A DNA stretch of 64,000 nucleotides from Acidobacteriota bacterium (GTDB lineage Bacteria; Acidobacteriota; Terriglobia; Terriglobales; Acidobacteriaceae), in contig JAJZGF010000003.1 of assembly GCA_021805025.1 (NCBI GenBank), positions 1-64,000 of the forward strand, written 5' to 3'. A program made the translations under genes and the position numbers. Positions 37,286 to 46,108 of this stretch are shown piece after piece; within the stretch, counting starts at the first letter, position 1; every line of letters begins with the position of its first letter. The notes beneath the pieces were generated by a model that saw only the letters and a list, made by a program, of their open reading frames with translations, searched no databases and was not told the DNA's origin.

Positions 37286-38730
37286 CAGTAGACCGTGTTA
37301 TTCGCGTCGGTCGTGCCGTCCATAAAAGCCACGTCATAGGCAGTGCCGGTCACAGTGACGTATTGATTGTTGATTGCTGAGCCATCGTGCGTGCTGTAGA
37401 TGTACACCTGGCCCCCTTGCGCCACATAAACCTTGTGGAGGGTTTCGACATCCGCGATGCCTGTCAGATCGCCCAGATAGGGCTCGATCATCGTCACGCT
37501 GTTGGTCGCTGTGTTGTACATCGTCAGGCAGCCGTACGGTTGCCCCTTGGCAAAGCGCTCACCGTTGTTGCACTTCGTCATTCCAATCCACAGCGTGTTG
37601 TCGTCCGCCAGCAGCATCCGGCTCACGCCGCCCGGAAGTCCATCGCTGATCGGGGTCGCACTCCCCGCGGTATTGTTCAGCAGATTCAGCACTGTGAGAT
37701 TCCCCGTGAACAAGCCATCAGGCTGTAGCTGCTGACCGACCACATACATCGTGGATCCAACTACAAGCGCATTGCTTGATCCCCCGGGCACAGGGATAAA
37801 GGGAAGCGACCCGGTCTTCGGCAACGTGCCCGACTGCTGCCCGATCTGGAATATAAGTGGACTCACCGCGATTGGCGTAACAGAGGAAGCTGTCCCGCCG
37901 CATTCAGGTCCGCAGTTCAGGATGTACGCCGTTCCGCCGTCCGATGAAAAGACAGCCTTGATCGGGCGGTCGAAAGTGAGTGGAGCGCCATAGTAGTTGC
38001 CGGTCGAGTCGATATTATCCGGGCTTTGCGCTTGCAGCAGGCACCACAAGGGCGCATTCTGCGGCTCACAATCGACTGCGGCCTTTGGCCAGTTGCCGGG
38101 ACCGCCCGCATAGGTGATCGTTTGCGCGGCGGTAAGTTGGCGCGTGTAATAGATGTAATTCGAATTCTGGACAAATGCGAGTGCGGCCGAACCACCCGGG
38201 TTGACACTCACACGGTAAACCCCGGGCAAGCTCAGGCTTGCCTCCTGGCTCGTAACGCGGTCGATCGCCGTCACGACGTGCGCAGCTTGGCTGGCTGCAA
38301 AGGCATACGCCTGGCTGCGCGTCACAAACACGCTGGATGAAACGCCATTCAGGCCCGACACGGCCCCATTCGTTGCCTCTTTTGCGTAGCTGATGAACGT
38401 CAGGCTGCCATCCCCGGAGCCGTAGACAGCACCTGTCTGCTCTTCCGGCATGTTCTGGATGGTGACCGGAAGCGCCCCCGCATACCCCGTGATGGAGTAT
38501 GTCTTGTTTATGTTGTCGTAGGCGTAGCGGATGTCGTAATACGCATCCACAAACTCGAGCGCACCCTTGGTAAAGGAGCTGGGGTTCTGGATTGCAATCA
38601 GCACTCGGTACAGCAATCCGCTCGGCGGCAACACACGGCCCGCGAAGTAGGTTGTGGAACCGCACCCTGCCAGAACAATTGCAGCCGCCAGTGCCCCGAC
38701 GGTGCTCAACCATAGACTTCTCTTCTTCAA
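37285..38730 (-). CDS. Lipoprotein with repeat-rich, probably beta-propeller body
   Basis: The 481-residue protein starts at TTG (AAGGG about five bases upstream) and has a lipoprotein signal with lipobox LAGC near residues 20-23. The body is rich in Gly, Ser and Thr with recurring strand-turn segments (VYGSGDGSLTFISYAK, GSAALAFVQNSNYIYYT, GGTAYILNCGPECGGTASS, LADDNTLWIGMTKC), typical of a YVTN-like or seven-bladed propeller. Pairs of cysteines suggest periplasmic disulfides. Function is unknown. The TTG start and the one-base stop-start overlap with bshB1 place it first in a two-gene operon. Confidence 0.7.
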   Translation of the reverse strand: MKKRSLWLSTVGALAAAIVLAGCGSTTYFAGRVLPPSGLLYRVLIAIQNPSSFTKGALEFVDAYYDIRYAYDNINKTYSITGYAGALPVTIQNMPEEQTGAVYGSGDGSLTFISYAKEATNGAVSGLNGVSSSVFVTRSQAYAFAASQAAHVVTAIDRVTSQEASLSLPGVYRVSVNPGGSAALAFVQNSNYIYYTRQLTAAQTITYAGGPGNWPKAAVDCEPQNAPLWCLLQAQSPDNIDSTGNYYGAPLTFDRPIKAVFSSDGGTAYILNCGPECGGTASSVTPIAVSPLIFQIGQQSGTLPKTGSLPFIPVPGGSSNALVVGSTMYVVGQQLQPDGLFTGNLTVLNLLNNTAGSATPISDGLPGGVSRMLLADDNTLWIGMTKCNNGERFAKGQPYGCLTMYNTATNSVTMIEPYLGDLTGIADVETLHKVYVAQGGQVYIYSTHDGSAINNQYVTVTGTAYDVAFMDGTTDANNTVY

Positions 38731-39061
38731 AATCCCTTACCTCGACAGAGCGTGCGGAGTGTGCCGACGCCTTTTAAGTGAATACGATAACCGGCGGTTG
38801 CAGTTCGCCCGGAACGGGCCAAAACAGCCCGCCTGAACTCGATTCCTGCATCCCTTTAGACTCTCGAAGTATAACAAAGCAGCCTGACCCTCTGACGGGT
38901 CGGCCCGCAGGCGATTGGAGAGCCCCCGGCGGACCCTGCGCACGTCAGAGCATCACGCTTGCTCTTGCAGCCCAGGCGCAGGACTCGGTTCCCGATCGTG
39001 CCGGACGGGCGAACACTCCGCCGACGCAACTTCGGTCTTGATGCGTTAGCATGACAACAGA
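38731..39061. other. Divergent intergenic region lipoprotein / metH-metF fusion
   Basis: This 331-base region holds no gene. A 7-bp hairpin around 38884-38903 is the only structure noticed. No SAM or SAH riboswitch core could be recognised upstream of the methionine gene. Confidence 0.45.
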
Positions 39062-40936
39062 ATGCCGCAATTCAGTGACATCCTTGCCGGACAACCAGCG
39101 CTCGCCGACGGCGCCATGGGGACAGTTCTCTACGCGCGCGGCATATTCATCAACCGCTGCTATGACGAGCTGAACCTCTCCGATCCCGGCCTGATCATGG
39201 CCGTGCATGAGGAGTACCTGCAGGCGGGCGCACAGATTCTGGAATCCAATACCTTCGGCGCGAACCGCTTCCGTCTCTCACGCCATGGGCTGGGCAGCAA
39301 GGTGGCGGAGATCAACACCGCTGGAGTGCGGATTGCCCGCGAGGCCGTCGCGCATCTGCGCGAGAAGCAGGCGGGCGAGGCCTGGGTCGCCGGCTCAGTA
39401 GGCCCACTGGGTGTGCGGCTGGAACCGCTCGGCAAGACTGGCCTTGAGGAAGCTCGCGCCGCATTCGCCGAGCAGATTCGCGCATTGGCTGAAGCCGGCG
39501 CCGATCTCCTCATCATTGAAACCATGCCGGCTTTGAATGAGGCCCGTGAAGCGCTGCTTGCCGCTGAAGAGACCGCGCCTCATCTGCCCGTGCTGGTTAT
39601 GGTCACCGTTGACGACGAGAGCAACTGTCTTGACGGATCCTCCCCGCAACAGGCCGCGGCGCTACTCACCGAGTGGGGCGCAGGAGCGATCGGCGTCAAC
39701 TGCTCCACGGGGCCCTCCGCCGTACTCACCGCCGTTGAAGCGATGCGCTCTGCCACCACGCTGCCCATCGCCGCCATGCCCAACGCCGGCCTGCCGCGCG
39801 CCGTCGAAGGCCGCAACATCTATCTCTGCTCGCCCGAGTACATGGCCAGTTTTGCGCGCAAGGCCATCGCCGCGGGGGCACAGATTGTCGGCGGCTGCTG
39901 CGGCACCACGCCCAACCATATCCGCGCCATGCGCTCGGCCATGCGAGCCATCGACGCACAAACGCGCGTCGCCGAAGGCCACGCTACCGCCGTGCTCAGC
40001 AACGAAACGCCGCCGGCTTCACTCGGCCAACGCTCGCGGCTTGGTTCCCTCATCGAACAAGGAACTTTTGTCACGATGGTCGAGATAGTGCCGCCCAAAG
40101 GCATCGACTGCTCCGCCGAAATCGAAGGCGCGCAGCTTCTAGCGCAGCTCGGCGTCCACTCCATCAACGTGCCGGACTCGCCGCGCGCCTCGGCCCGCAT
40201 GAGCGCGCAAAGCCTCTGCATCCAGATTCAGCAGCAAACCAGCATCGAGACGGTGCTCCACTACACCTGCCGCGATCGCAATGTGCTGTCCATCCAGTCG
40301 GACCTCCTGGGAGCGTCGTCCATCGGCCTCCGCAACATACTTTGCCTCACAGGTGACCCGCCCAAACTGGGCAACTACCCGGATGCCACCGCGGTGTTCG
40401 ACGTGGATTCTATCGGCCTCGTAAACCTGGTGCGGCGCCTCAACCACGGGCTCGACATCGGGGCAAACTCGATAGGAGCCTCGACGAATTTCACCATCGG
40501 CGTCGCGGCGAACCCTGGCGCACCGGACATCGAGCACGAACTGCGCCGCTTCGCTTTTAAGGTGGAGGCAGGCGCGGAGTACGCCATCACCCAGCCGGTC
40601 TTTGACCTGCGCCTTCTGGAAGAGTTCCTCAAACGCATCGAGCAGCATCGCATCCCCGTCATTGCCGGCATCTGGCCCCTTACCAGCCTGCGCAACGCAG
40701 AGTTCATGAAGAACGATCTGCGTGTCTCCATGCCGGAGGAAATCATGCTGCGCATGGCGCAGGCCGACACGCCGGAAGCGGCGCGCAAGGAAGGCATCAA
40801 CATCGCGCAGCAGATGATGGAGGCAGTCCGTCCCTACGTGCAGGGTGTCCAGGTCAGCGCGCCCTTTGGCCGCTACGCCGCCGCTGCCGAGGTAATTGCG
40901 AGCGTGCTGCCACCGGCGCCCAGGGTGAAGGAGTAA
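39062..40936 (+). CDS. Bifunctional homocysteine S-methyltransferase / methylenetetrahydrofolate reductase
   Basis: The 624-residue fusion joins two methionine-cycle enzymes. Residues 1-295 are a zinc homocysteine methyltransferase barrel (DGAMGTVLYARG at 16-27; zinc ligands Cys214 in GVNCSTGP and Cys279, Cys280 in GGCCGTTP). Residues about 325-620 are a MetF-type flavin reductase (MVEIVPPKGID, NILCLTGDPPKLGNYPDA, AGAEYAITQPVFD, PVIAGIWPLTSLRNAEFM). This is the YitJ-like arrangement. The methyl group can thus be made and used by one polypeptide, though the methyl donor of the first domain is unproven. xseB follows 5 bases after the stop. Confidence 0.93.
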   Translation: MPQFSDILAGQPALADGAMGTVLYARGIFINRCYDELNLSDPGLIMAVHEEYLQAGAQILESNTFGANRFRLSRHGLGSKVAEINTAGVRIAREAVAHLREKQAGEAWVAGSVGPLGVRLEPLGKTGLEEARAAFAEQIRALAEAGADLLIIETMPALNEAREALLAAEETAPHLPVLVMVTVDDESNCLDGSSPQQAAALLTEWGAGAIGVNCSTGPSAVLTAVEAMRSATTLPIAAMPNAGLPRAVEGRNIYLCSPEYMASFARKAIAAGAQIVGGCCGTTPNHIRAMRSAMRAIDAQTRVAEGHATAVLSNETPPASLGQRSRLGSLIEQGTFVTMVEIVPPKGIDCSAEIEGAQLLAQLGVHSINVPDSPRASARMSAQSLCIQIQQQTSIETVLHYTCRDRNVLSIQSDLLGASSIGLRNILCLTGDPPKLGNYPDATAVFDVDSIGLVNLVRRLNHGLDIGANSIGASTNFTIGVAANPGAPDIEHELRRFAFKVEAGAEYAITQPVFDLRLLEEFLKRIEQHRIPVIAGIWPLTSLRNAEFMKNDLRVSMPEEIMLRMAQADTPEAARKEGINIAQQMMEAVRPYVQGVQVSAPFGRYAAAAEVIASVLPPAPRVKE

Positions 40937-40941
40937 GACCC

Positions 40942-41163
40942 ATGCCATCCTTTGAAGAGTCTCTGCAAAAACTCGAAAGCATTGTCGAGCAGATGGAGAA
41001 GGGCGACCTCAGCCTGGAGGACTCGCTCAAGCTGTTTGAAGAGGGCGTGGCTCTCTCGACGGCCTGCAAGAAAGAACTGGACGAGGCCGAAGGCAAGGTC
41101 CAGATGCTCATCAAGCAACGCGACGGCTCCTTCAAGGCAGAGTTGTTCCCCCCGGAAAAGTAA
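40942..41163 (+). CDS. xseB: Exodeoxyribonuclease VII small subunit
   Basis: The 73-residue helical protein matches XseB over its whole length: FEESLQKLESIVEQMEKGDLSLEDSLKLFEEGVALSTACKKELDEAEGKVQ. It forms the multi-copy helical regulator of the XseA nuclease, which degrades single-stranded DNA. The ribosome site AAGGAG lies at the end of the upstream fusion gene. xseA is not in the window. Confidence 0.96.
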   Translation: MPSFEESLQKLESIVEQMEKGDLSLEDSLKLFEEGVALSTACKKELDEAEGKVQMLIKQRDGSFKAELFPPEK

Positions 41164-41230
41164 CCCGCTCACCGCGTTGACGTGCGCGGATCCCCCTTCG
41201 ATCCTCCATTGAATATTCCGGCGCTGTGCC

Positions 41231-42244
41231 TCACCCCAGCATCTGCGGCCGATGCGCTGTTCCGTCAAAGTGGGTGCTCGTCTTGTAGAGCTCGAACTTG
41301 CCTTCCTGCGAGGCGGCTTTTGTGCGATCGAGCAGGCTGGCCACCTGCGCCTCAGACATTGGCTGAAAGGTCCGCGCCGCTTGCAGCGCCTGGTCGAGCA
41401 CTGCCTGATTGTCGATGCCCGTAATTTGGGTCGAGATGGGCAAGTTGAGACAATAGTGCAGGCACTCGATCGGCTTCACGGTCTTGCTGTCGAGGATGAA
41501 GTGGTCGCCGAATGCCTTCATGCCTAACGCGCCGATGTTTTCGCGATTCAGGATGGGCAGAACATCATGGCCAAAGCTGCGGAAGTGCGCGTCCATCACG
41601 TTGAGCGGCATCTGCACGGCGTCAAAGTGGAAGCTGCGTGCACGCGCCTCATTCAGCATGCGCAGATGCACATACGGGTCCTTGTGGCCGGTGAAGCCAA
41701 TATAGCGAACCTTGCCCGCCTTCTTCGCGTCCAGCATGGCCTCCATCGCGCCGCCCTCGGCGAAGATGCGGTCGGGGTCTTCGAGGCGAATGACCTCGTG
41801 GAACTGCATCAGGTCGACGTGGTCGGTTTGCAGGCGCTGCAACGATTCGTTGATCTGCTGCGCGGCGGCAGCTTTGGTGCGACCATCGATCTTCGTCATC
41901 AGAAAAACCTTGTTCCGATATCCGTCCGCCAGCGCCCTGCCCATGCGTGCCTCGCTGACGCCGTCGTTGTAATCCCAGCAATTGTCCATAAAGGTGATGC
42001 CGCGGTCGATGGCCTGGCGAATCAACTGAATGGACTCCTGCTCCTCAAGCGACGGCTTGCCGATGTGGTAGCCGCCAAGGCCAATGGCCGAGATACGCTC
42101 CCCGGTGCTGCCTAGCGTGCGATAGATCATGCCCTCTGCCTCGGGCGCCTTCCCCTCCGCGTGCAGCATGGGCGTCAAAAGACGCTCTGTGGCCGCCACG
42201 CTCACCGCCGTCGTTGCCGTCTTCAAGAAATCGCGCCGATCCAT
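41231..42244 (-). CDS. Tat-exported aldo/keto reductase
   Basis: The 337-residue protein begins with a twin-arginine signal MDRRDFLKTATTAVSVAA. The AKR tetrad is visible: Asp87 and Tyr92 (FMDNCWDYNDG), Lys118 (MTKIDGR) and His149 (LMQFHEVI). RTLGSTGERISAIGLGGYHIG is the usual AKR opening. The barrel is complete to about residue 320. An AKR uses NADPH, which is imported with the folded protein when Tat-exported. Substrate unknown. It is the last gene of the leftward lpxL-lpxD operon, 36 bases after the P-loop gene. Confidence 0.88.
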   Translation of the reverse strand: MDRRDFLKTATTAVSVAATERLLTPMLHAEGKAPEAEGMIYRTLGSTGERISAIGLGGYHIGKPSLEEQESIQLIRQAIDRGITFMDNCWDYNDGVSEARMGRALADGYRNKVFLMTKIDGRTKAAAAQQINESLQRLQTDHVDLMQFHEVIRLEDPDRIFAEGGAMEAMLDAKKAGKVRYIGFTGHKDPYVHLRMLNEARARSFHFDAVQMPLNVMDAHFRSFGHDVLPILNRENIGALGMKAFGDHFILDSKTVKPIECLHYCLNLPISTQITGIDNQAVLDQALQAARTFQPMSEAQVASLLDRTKAASQEGKFELYKTSTHFDGTAHRPQMLG

Positions 42245-42280
42245 AGTTCCTCCGTTTTGCCTTGTGGGTCTACTCCATAC

Positions 42281-42817
42281 TCAGTGAGGCATCAGCCTCG
42301 CACGAAGCCATTGTTGCAGCGGCGGCGAGACGCGGTCTAATGCGGCCAGGTGAAAGACGGGCTTTCCCAGGCCAGGCATCTCCCCATCGGGACCACGCAG
42401 GATGGTCGCGTCTGCCCGCCGCCGGAGCCTTTCAAAGGATGGCTTCCGTTCGCCGTCTGCTCCTGCGTCAACCGCCAGGCATAGATCCGGCTGCACAAAG
42501 TCCACGATTCGATTGGACTCGAAGATCAAGGGGGAATCGCGCTCTATACGCGACCAAAGCGCGTGGATGACCTGTGCAAGCATTTCATCCTGCGCAGAGA
42601 CGAGCAGCGCACGGCTTGCGCCGGCGGCCAGATACCGCGCAGTGTCGGTCGCCTGCCCTGCAGTGGTCTCTTCCCAGATAGGTTCACGCTCGCCGTGTGC
42701 GTGACTGGTGATTTTGACCGCAGTCCAGGCAAACTCGCGCAGAGCCGCAATCAGTCCGCAGATGACTGCGGTCTTCCCCACGTTTCTACCGCTGCCCCCA
42801 ACAATGATGACCGGCAC
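42281..42817 (-). CDS. P-loop NTPase of MobB-like appearance, unknown function
   Basis: The 178-residue protein starts at GTG, five bases after AAGGAG inside the end of lpxD. The first strand and Walker A are IIVGGSGRNVGKTAV (4-18). TSHAHGEREPIWEETTAG and VQPDLCLAVDAGADGERKPSFERLRRRAD follow; ADATILRG and FHLAALDRVSPP complete the fold. This resembles the MobB/dethiobiotin-synthetase type of P-loop proteins. It could be a Mo-cofactor GTPase or a kinase; the neighbours are lipid A genes, which does not help. Function not assigned. Confidence 0.6.
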   Translation of the reverse strand: MPVIIVGGSGRNVGKTAVICGLIAALREFAWTAVKITSHAHGEREPIWEETTAGQATDTARYLAAGASRALLVSAQDEMLAQVIHALWSRIERDSPLIFESNRIVDFVQPDLCLAVDAGADGERKPSFERLRRRADATILRGPDGEMPGLGKPVFHLAALDRVSPPLQQWLRARLMPH

Positions 42818-42819
42818 GG

Positions 42820-43845
42820 CTACTCCTTGCCGTCAGACTTGCCGTGGCTCTTGGCAAGGCGGGCGAGCGTGGCCTGCTCCCGCAGCACCTGCTTGAGCGG
42901 ACGCGCCGGCGTGCCGAAGAAGACCGTTCCAGGCTTGTGGCCTTCATTGGTCAGCGTTTTGCCGTTAAAGACGCCGGACTGGCCGCCCAATATGACTCCA
43001 GGTCCGACGTGTGCGTGGTCGCCGATGCCCACCTGACCTGCAATCACCGCCCCGCTGCCCACCGTACTTGACCCCGAGATTCCCGTCAGCGCCACGAGAA
43101 TTACGTCCTCGCCGATCTCGCAGTTGTGTCCCACGTGGACGAGATTGTCAATCTTCGTTCCCCTGCCGATGCGCGTCTCCTTCAGTGCGCCGCGGTCTAT
43201 CGTTGAGTTTGCCCCGATCTCCACATCGTCTTCAATCACCAGGGTGCCTTGCTGCGGAAATTGAGTGTAAGCGCCCGTCTTGGCATCGCGCACATAGCCA
43301 AAACCGTCCGCGCCCAGCACCGCACCGGCGTGGACCAGCACCCGATCGCCCAGTGCGACGCCCGGATAGAGCACGGCGCGCGGATAGATGCGGCAATCGG
43401 CGCCGATGCGAACGCCGTGACCGATGACCGCGCCCGCCTCGATGCGAGTGCCCGCGCCAATATGCGCGTCACCCTCAACGACTGCGGCCGCGCCTACCGT
43501 CACGCCTACGCCCAGGCTGGCAGTCACAGCAACAATTGCTGCGGGGTGGATGCCCACCGCGGAAGGCTGCGGAGCCAGCAGCCTGGCCGCGCGAGCAAAC
43601 CAGAGACGGGGCTGGTCGGTCTCAACGATAGACTTGCCGGGCGGGTAGGCGTCCGCTTGGCCCGGCTGCAACACAATCACGCCCGCATTGCTGCCCAGAG
43701 CCTCCGCAGCCGTTGCTCTTGTGTCCGAGAAAATCAGATCAAAGAGGCCCGCGCGCTCATAGGAACTCACGTCTTTGACGTTCCACCCCGGATCGCCCTG
43801 CGCCAGCTTGCCGCCCAGCTTCTCTACCAGCTCACCCAGCGTCAT
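42820..43845 (-). CDS. lpxD: UDP-3-O-acylglucosamine N-acyltransferase LpxD
   Basis: The 341-residue enzyme adds the second acyl chain to UDP-GlcN in lipid A synthesis. The ATG behind AGAGGAGAG is 107 codons inside the track ORF. Residues 1-100 are the uridine-binding domain (DVSSYERAGLFDLIFSDTR), 100-310 the left-handed beta helix of hexapeptide repeats, with catalytic His240 in NLVHVGHNCEIG, and a C-terminal helix. lpxL precedes by 13 bases and the P-loop gene follows by 2 bases, forming a tight leftward operon. lpxA, lpxB and fabZ are not in the window. Confidence 0.96.
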   Translation of the reverse strand: MTLGELVEKLGGKLAQGDPGWNVKDVSSYERAGLFDLIFSDTRATAAEALGSNAGVIVLQPGQADAYPPGKSIVETDQPRLWFARAARLLAPQPSAVGIHPAAIVAVTASLGVGVTVGAAAVVEGDAHIGAGTRIEAGAVIGHGVRIGADCRIYPRAVLYPGVALGDRVLVHAGAVLGADGFGYVRDAKTGAYTQFPQQGTLVIEDDVEIGANSTIDRGALKETRIGRGTKIDNLVHVGHNCEIGEDVILVALTGISGSSTVGSGAVIAGQVGIGDHAHVGPGVILGGQSGVFNGKTLTNEGHKPGTVFFGTPARPLKQVLREQATLARLAKSHGKSDGKE

Positions 43846-43858
43846 CCGTCTCTCTCCT

Positions 43859-44758
43859 CTAGTAAAGACCCGGCTCGCCCACGGGCCTCGTCTTCCAGCG
43901 CCGATGAATCCACAGCCACTGGTCAGCATAGCGTCTGATCCATGCCTCGGTGGTCGCGGCGCACTGTTGCGTGGCGGCCAGCACATCGGCCTCCGCGTCG
44001 CCGGTGCGCGCAAACTCCAACTCCGGGCCGAAGTGCAGCACATACTGGCCCTCATCCTGCTCCCACAGCATAAAGCCGGGCAGCACCGCCGCACCGGTCT
44101 TGAGCGCCACGCGCGCCAGGCCTGAACCCGTGCATGCCTTGCGTCCGAAGAAGTCCACAAAGACACCCTGCGGCGGCGTCATGTTGGTGTCCATCAGGAT
44201 GCCGACGGTTTGGCCCTCATGCATGGCCTTCAACAGGCCGCGCGCAAAGTCATTCTTGTGCAGCACGCGATTCCCGTGCAGACAGCGGATGCCGTTGACG
44301 AACTCATCGAGCGGACGATTGTCGAGACGCCGGATGACCATGCTCATCGGATAGCCCATCAGCGAGTGGTAAAAGCTTGACAGCTCCCACGCACCCAGGT
44401 GGCCTGTGAGCACCAGCACGCCTTTGCCGCGGTCCCGCGCTGCCAGGTAGTGGTCCAGGCCCTCGGTGCGAATCCAGGCGCGCGTATTCTGCGGCGTGTA
44501 GCGCTTCATGCGGCAGAACTCAACGAGCTGCCAGCCCAGATGCCGGTAGACGCCGCGCAGTATCTTTTCTCTTGATGCAGAAGAGCGTTCCGGAAGAGCG
44601 AGTTGCAGGTTGCGCTGGCCCACTCGGCGTAGCCGGCCCAGTCCCAGGTACACAGTCCAGGCCAACACTCCGGCAATCAGCCGCGCCCACGAGCGCGGCA
44701 TGCGCCCCAGGATGCGCACCACGGCCAGCACCAGCCCGGATTCAAGCTCTTCCCGCAT
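43859..44758 (-). CDS. Lipid A late acyltransferase (LpxL/HtrB family)
   Basis: The 299-residue inner-membrane enzyme has the catalytic HX4E motif (His120 and Glu125 in TGHLGAWELSS), an early hydrophobic anchor (about 26-40, LIAGVLAWTVYLGLG), and the late WLWIHRRWKTRP signature. DTNMTPPQGVFVDFFGRKACTGSGLARVALKTGAAVLPGF is the family's central region. It transfers an acyl chain to a lipid A precursor or similar lipid. lpxD lies 13 bases downstream. The exact acyl position cannot be told from sequence. Confidence 0.9.
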   Translation of the reverse strand: MREELESGLVLAVVRILGRMPRSWARLIAGVLAWTVYLGLGRLRRVGQRNLQLALPERSSASREKILRGVYRHLGWQLVEFCRMKRYTPQNTRAWIRTEGLDHYLAARDRGKGVLVLTGHLGAWELSSFYHSLMGYPMSMVIRRLDNRPLDEFVNGIRCLHGNRVLHKNDFARGLLKAMHEGQTVGILMDTNMTPPQGVFVDFFGRKACTGSGLARVALKTGAAVLPGFMLWEQDEGQYVLHFGPELEFARTGDAEADVLAATQQCAATTEAWIRRYADQWLWIHRRWKTRPVGEPGLY

Positions 44759-44845
44759 AATTGTGGCAAAAGCTTAGTGTAGGGCATGGACGGTTGGCAT
44801 ACGGGGGCGGCGCGGCATCATGACAGCCGTCTGCCGCGCAATGAA

Positions 44846-44874
44846 AAGGACGGCCCGCTCGCGGACCGCCCTTC
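44846..44874 (-). terminator. Terminator between SYLF gene and lpxL
   Basis: A 13-base stem with two mismatches (AAGGACGGCCCGC with GCGGACCGCCCTT), followed on the minus strand by CCTTTTCATT. It lies just downstream of the SYLF stop. Confidence 0.65.
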
Positions 44875-44893
44875 CTTGCTGCTTCAACGTTGC

Positions 44894-45586
44894 CTATTTG
44901 TGATCTTTTGATGCTACGAAGTACTTTGCCACGCTGCGTACAAACGGAGCCGCGGCCGGAGGCACGGCCACGTTGCCTTTCAGGATGGACTCAAAGGTGT
45001 GCTGTGCGCCGTAATACGTGTTGGTGTCATCCATGTTCTGGCTGACGCTGGTGCCGTCCAGGTCAATGCCGGCAAACAGGCCTTTGTTGCGTGAATAGCT
45101 GAGGAGCTCGGCGTTCATCTTCCAGTCCGTTGAAGCCTGGCCCGCACGTCCCACCGGACCTGCTGCCGCCGACGCATCCGCGCCGATCTTGAACTTGCTC
45201 TTCAGCAGATCCTGAAAGCCCTTGTCATTGACGGCAACCAGGACCAGGTCCGTCGACTGCCCGCCGATCTGGAAGCCGAAGGAGCCGCCCGCCATGCGGA
45301 TGAAAACCGGCGCACTCCAGCCGTGGCCCGTGCGGCAGGTCACCACACCCTGTCCGTACTGGCCGCCAAAGATGAACGCACCCTTCAACATGCCTGGCAC
45401 AACGCCCACACAGGTGGCTTGTTGCAGGATGTCCGTGGGAATGCTGTGATCTGGAGCGCCCATTATCTGCTCCAGAACGGTCTTCGCGGAATCAATCCGA
45501 TCCTGCAGGTCCTGCTTGGAAGATGCCGCAAACGAGGTGCATGTGACCAGAAAACAGAAGCAAATTGCGGAAATTACCTTCTTCAT
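44894..45586 (-). CDS. Exported SYLF (Ysc84/DUF500) lipid-binding protein
   Basis: The 230-residue product starts at the ATG preceded by AAAGGA, giving a signal peptide (MKKVISAICFCFLVTCTSFAAS); the track ORF starts too far upstream. The SYLF domain spans about 25-205, with ATCVGVVPGMLKGAFIFGGQYGQGVVTCRTGHGWSAPVFIRMAGGSFGFQIGGQSTDLVLV and LFAGIDLDGTSVSQN as signatures. In eukaryotes the domain binds phosphoinositides; bacterial members are periplasmic or outer-membrane associated with unclear roles. The gene stands alone. Confidence 0.92.
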   Translation of the reverse strand: MKKVISAICFCFLVTCTSFAASSKQDLQDRIDSAKTVLEQIMGAPDHSIPTDILQQATCVGVVPGMLKGAFIFGGQYGQGVVTCRTGHGWSAPVFIRMAGGSFGFQIGGQSTDLVLVAVNDKGFQDLLKSKFKIGADASAAAGPVGRAGQASTDWKMNAELLSYSRNKGLFAGIDLDGTSVSQNMDDTNTYYGAQHTFESILKGNVAVPPAAAPFVRSVAKYFVASKDHK

Positions 45587-46108
45587 GGGTGAGTCCTTTC
45601 GTCGAACGCCAATTGATGGCGTTAGTCTGGGGTGTATTCGCAATAGACGGTGCTTTGGCTGTGGGGTAAGCCCGCCCGCAAGAGGCAAAAACTCTATCAT
45701 CCACCGATCCGATCATCCGGCAAAGCCCTCCGCATTTTTCAGGATGTTCGCCAGCCGGGAAGTTACCGGATCGCACCCGCGCGAGGAACCAGAAGCTTAC
45801 ATGGACCGCAAACGCAAAAAGGCCTTTACGTGTTCATAGGCTTGGATGCTGGATGCTTGGTTCGGGTGGGCTGATCGCACAAAAATAGGGGCTTCGTACT
45901 TCCGAGGGAATATCCACCCGAAATTCAGAAAAAAGAGGAGTTCCCAGGCTTCATGCGGACATGCCGCCTGGGAGCTCCTTTCCCCAGATCTGCGTTGTTT
46001 CTGTGATCGAGTTTCCGGTAATCGGCGATTGGGTACAAGAGTACGAAAGGACTAGGTTATAGGTAATCGAAAATCGAATTACTGAAGTACTTGACCCCGC
46101 GCAGGAAG
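45587..46108. other. 522-base intergenic region upstream of SYLF gene
   Basis: Apart from the terminator at 45936-45981 this stretch has no convincing gene; the ORFs at 45650-46055 overlap each other and lack ribosome sites. It carries the SYLF leader and the 3' region of the NarL-type gene. Confidence 0.5.
45936..45981 (-). terminator. Intrinsic terminator of the NarL-type regulator gene
   Basis: AGGAGTTCCCAGGC (45936-45949) pairs with GCCTGGGAGCTCCT (45966-45979), one wobble. On the minus strand it is followed by CTCTTTTTTC, about 130 bases after the stop of the regulator gene. Confidence 0.8.

Noticed and set aside
38731-39061. SAM or SAH riboswitch upstream of the methionine fusion gene
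   Set aside because: None of the conserved core blocks could be matched; only a short unrelated hairpin is present.
42281-42817. Assignment of the P-loop protein as MobB
   Set aside because: Only the P-loop and general fold agree; context is lipid A, so the symbol was withheld.
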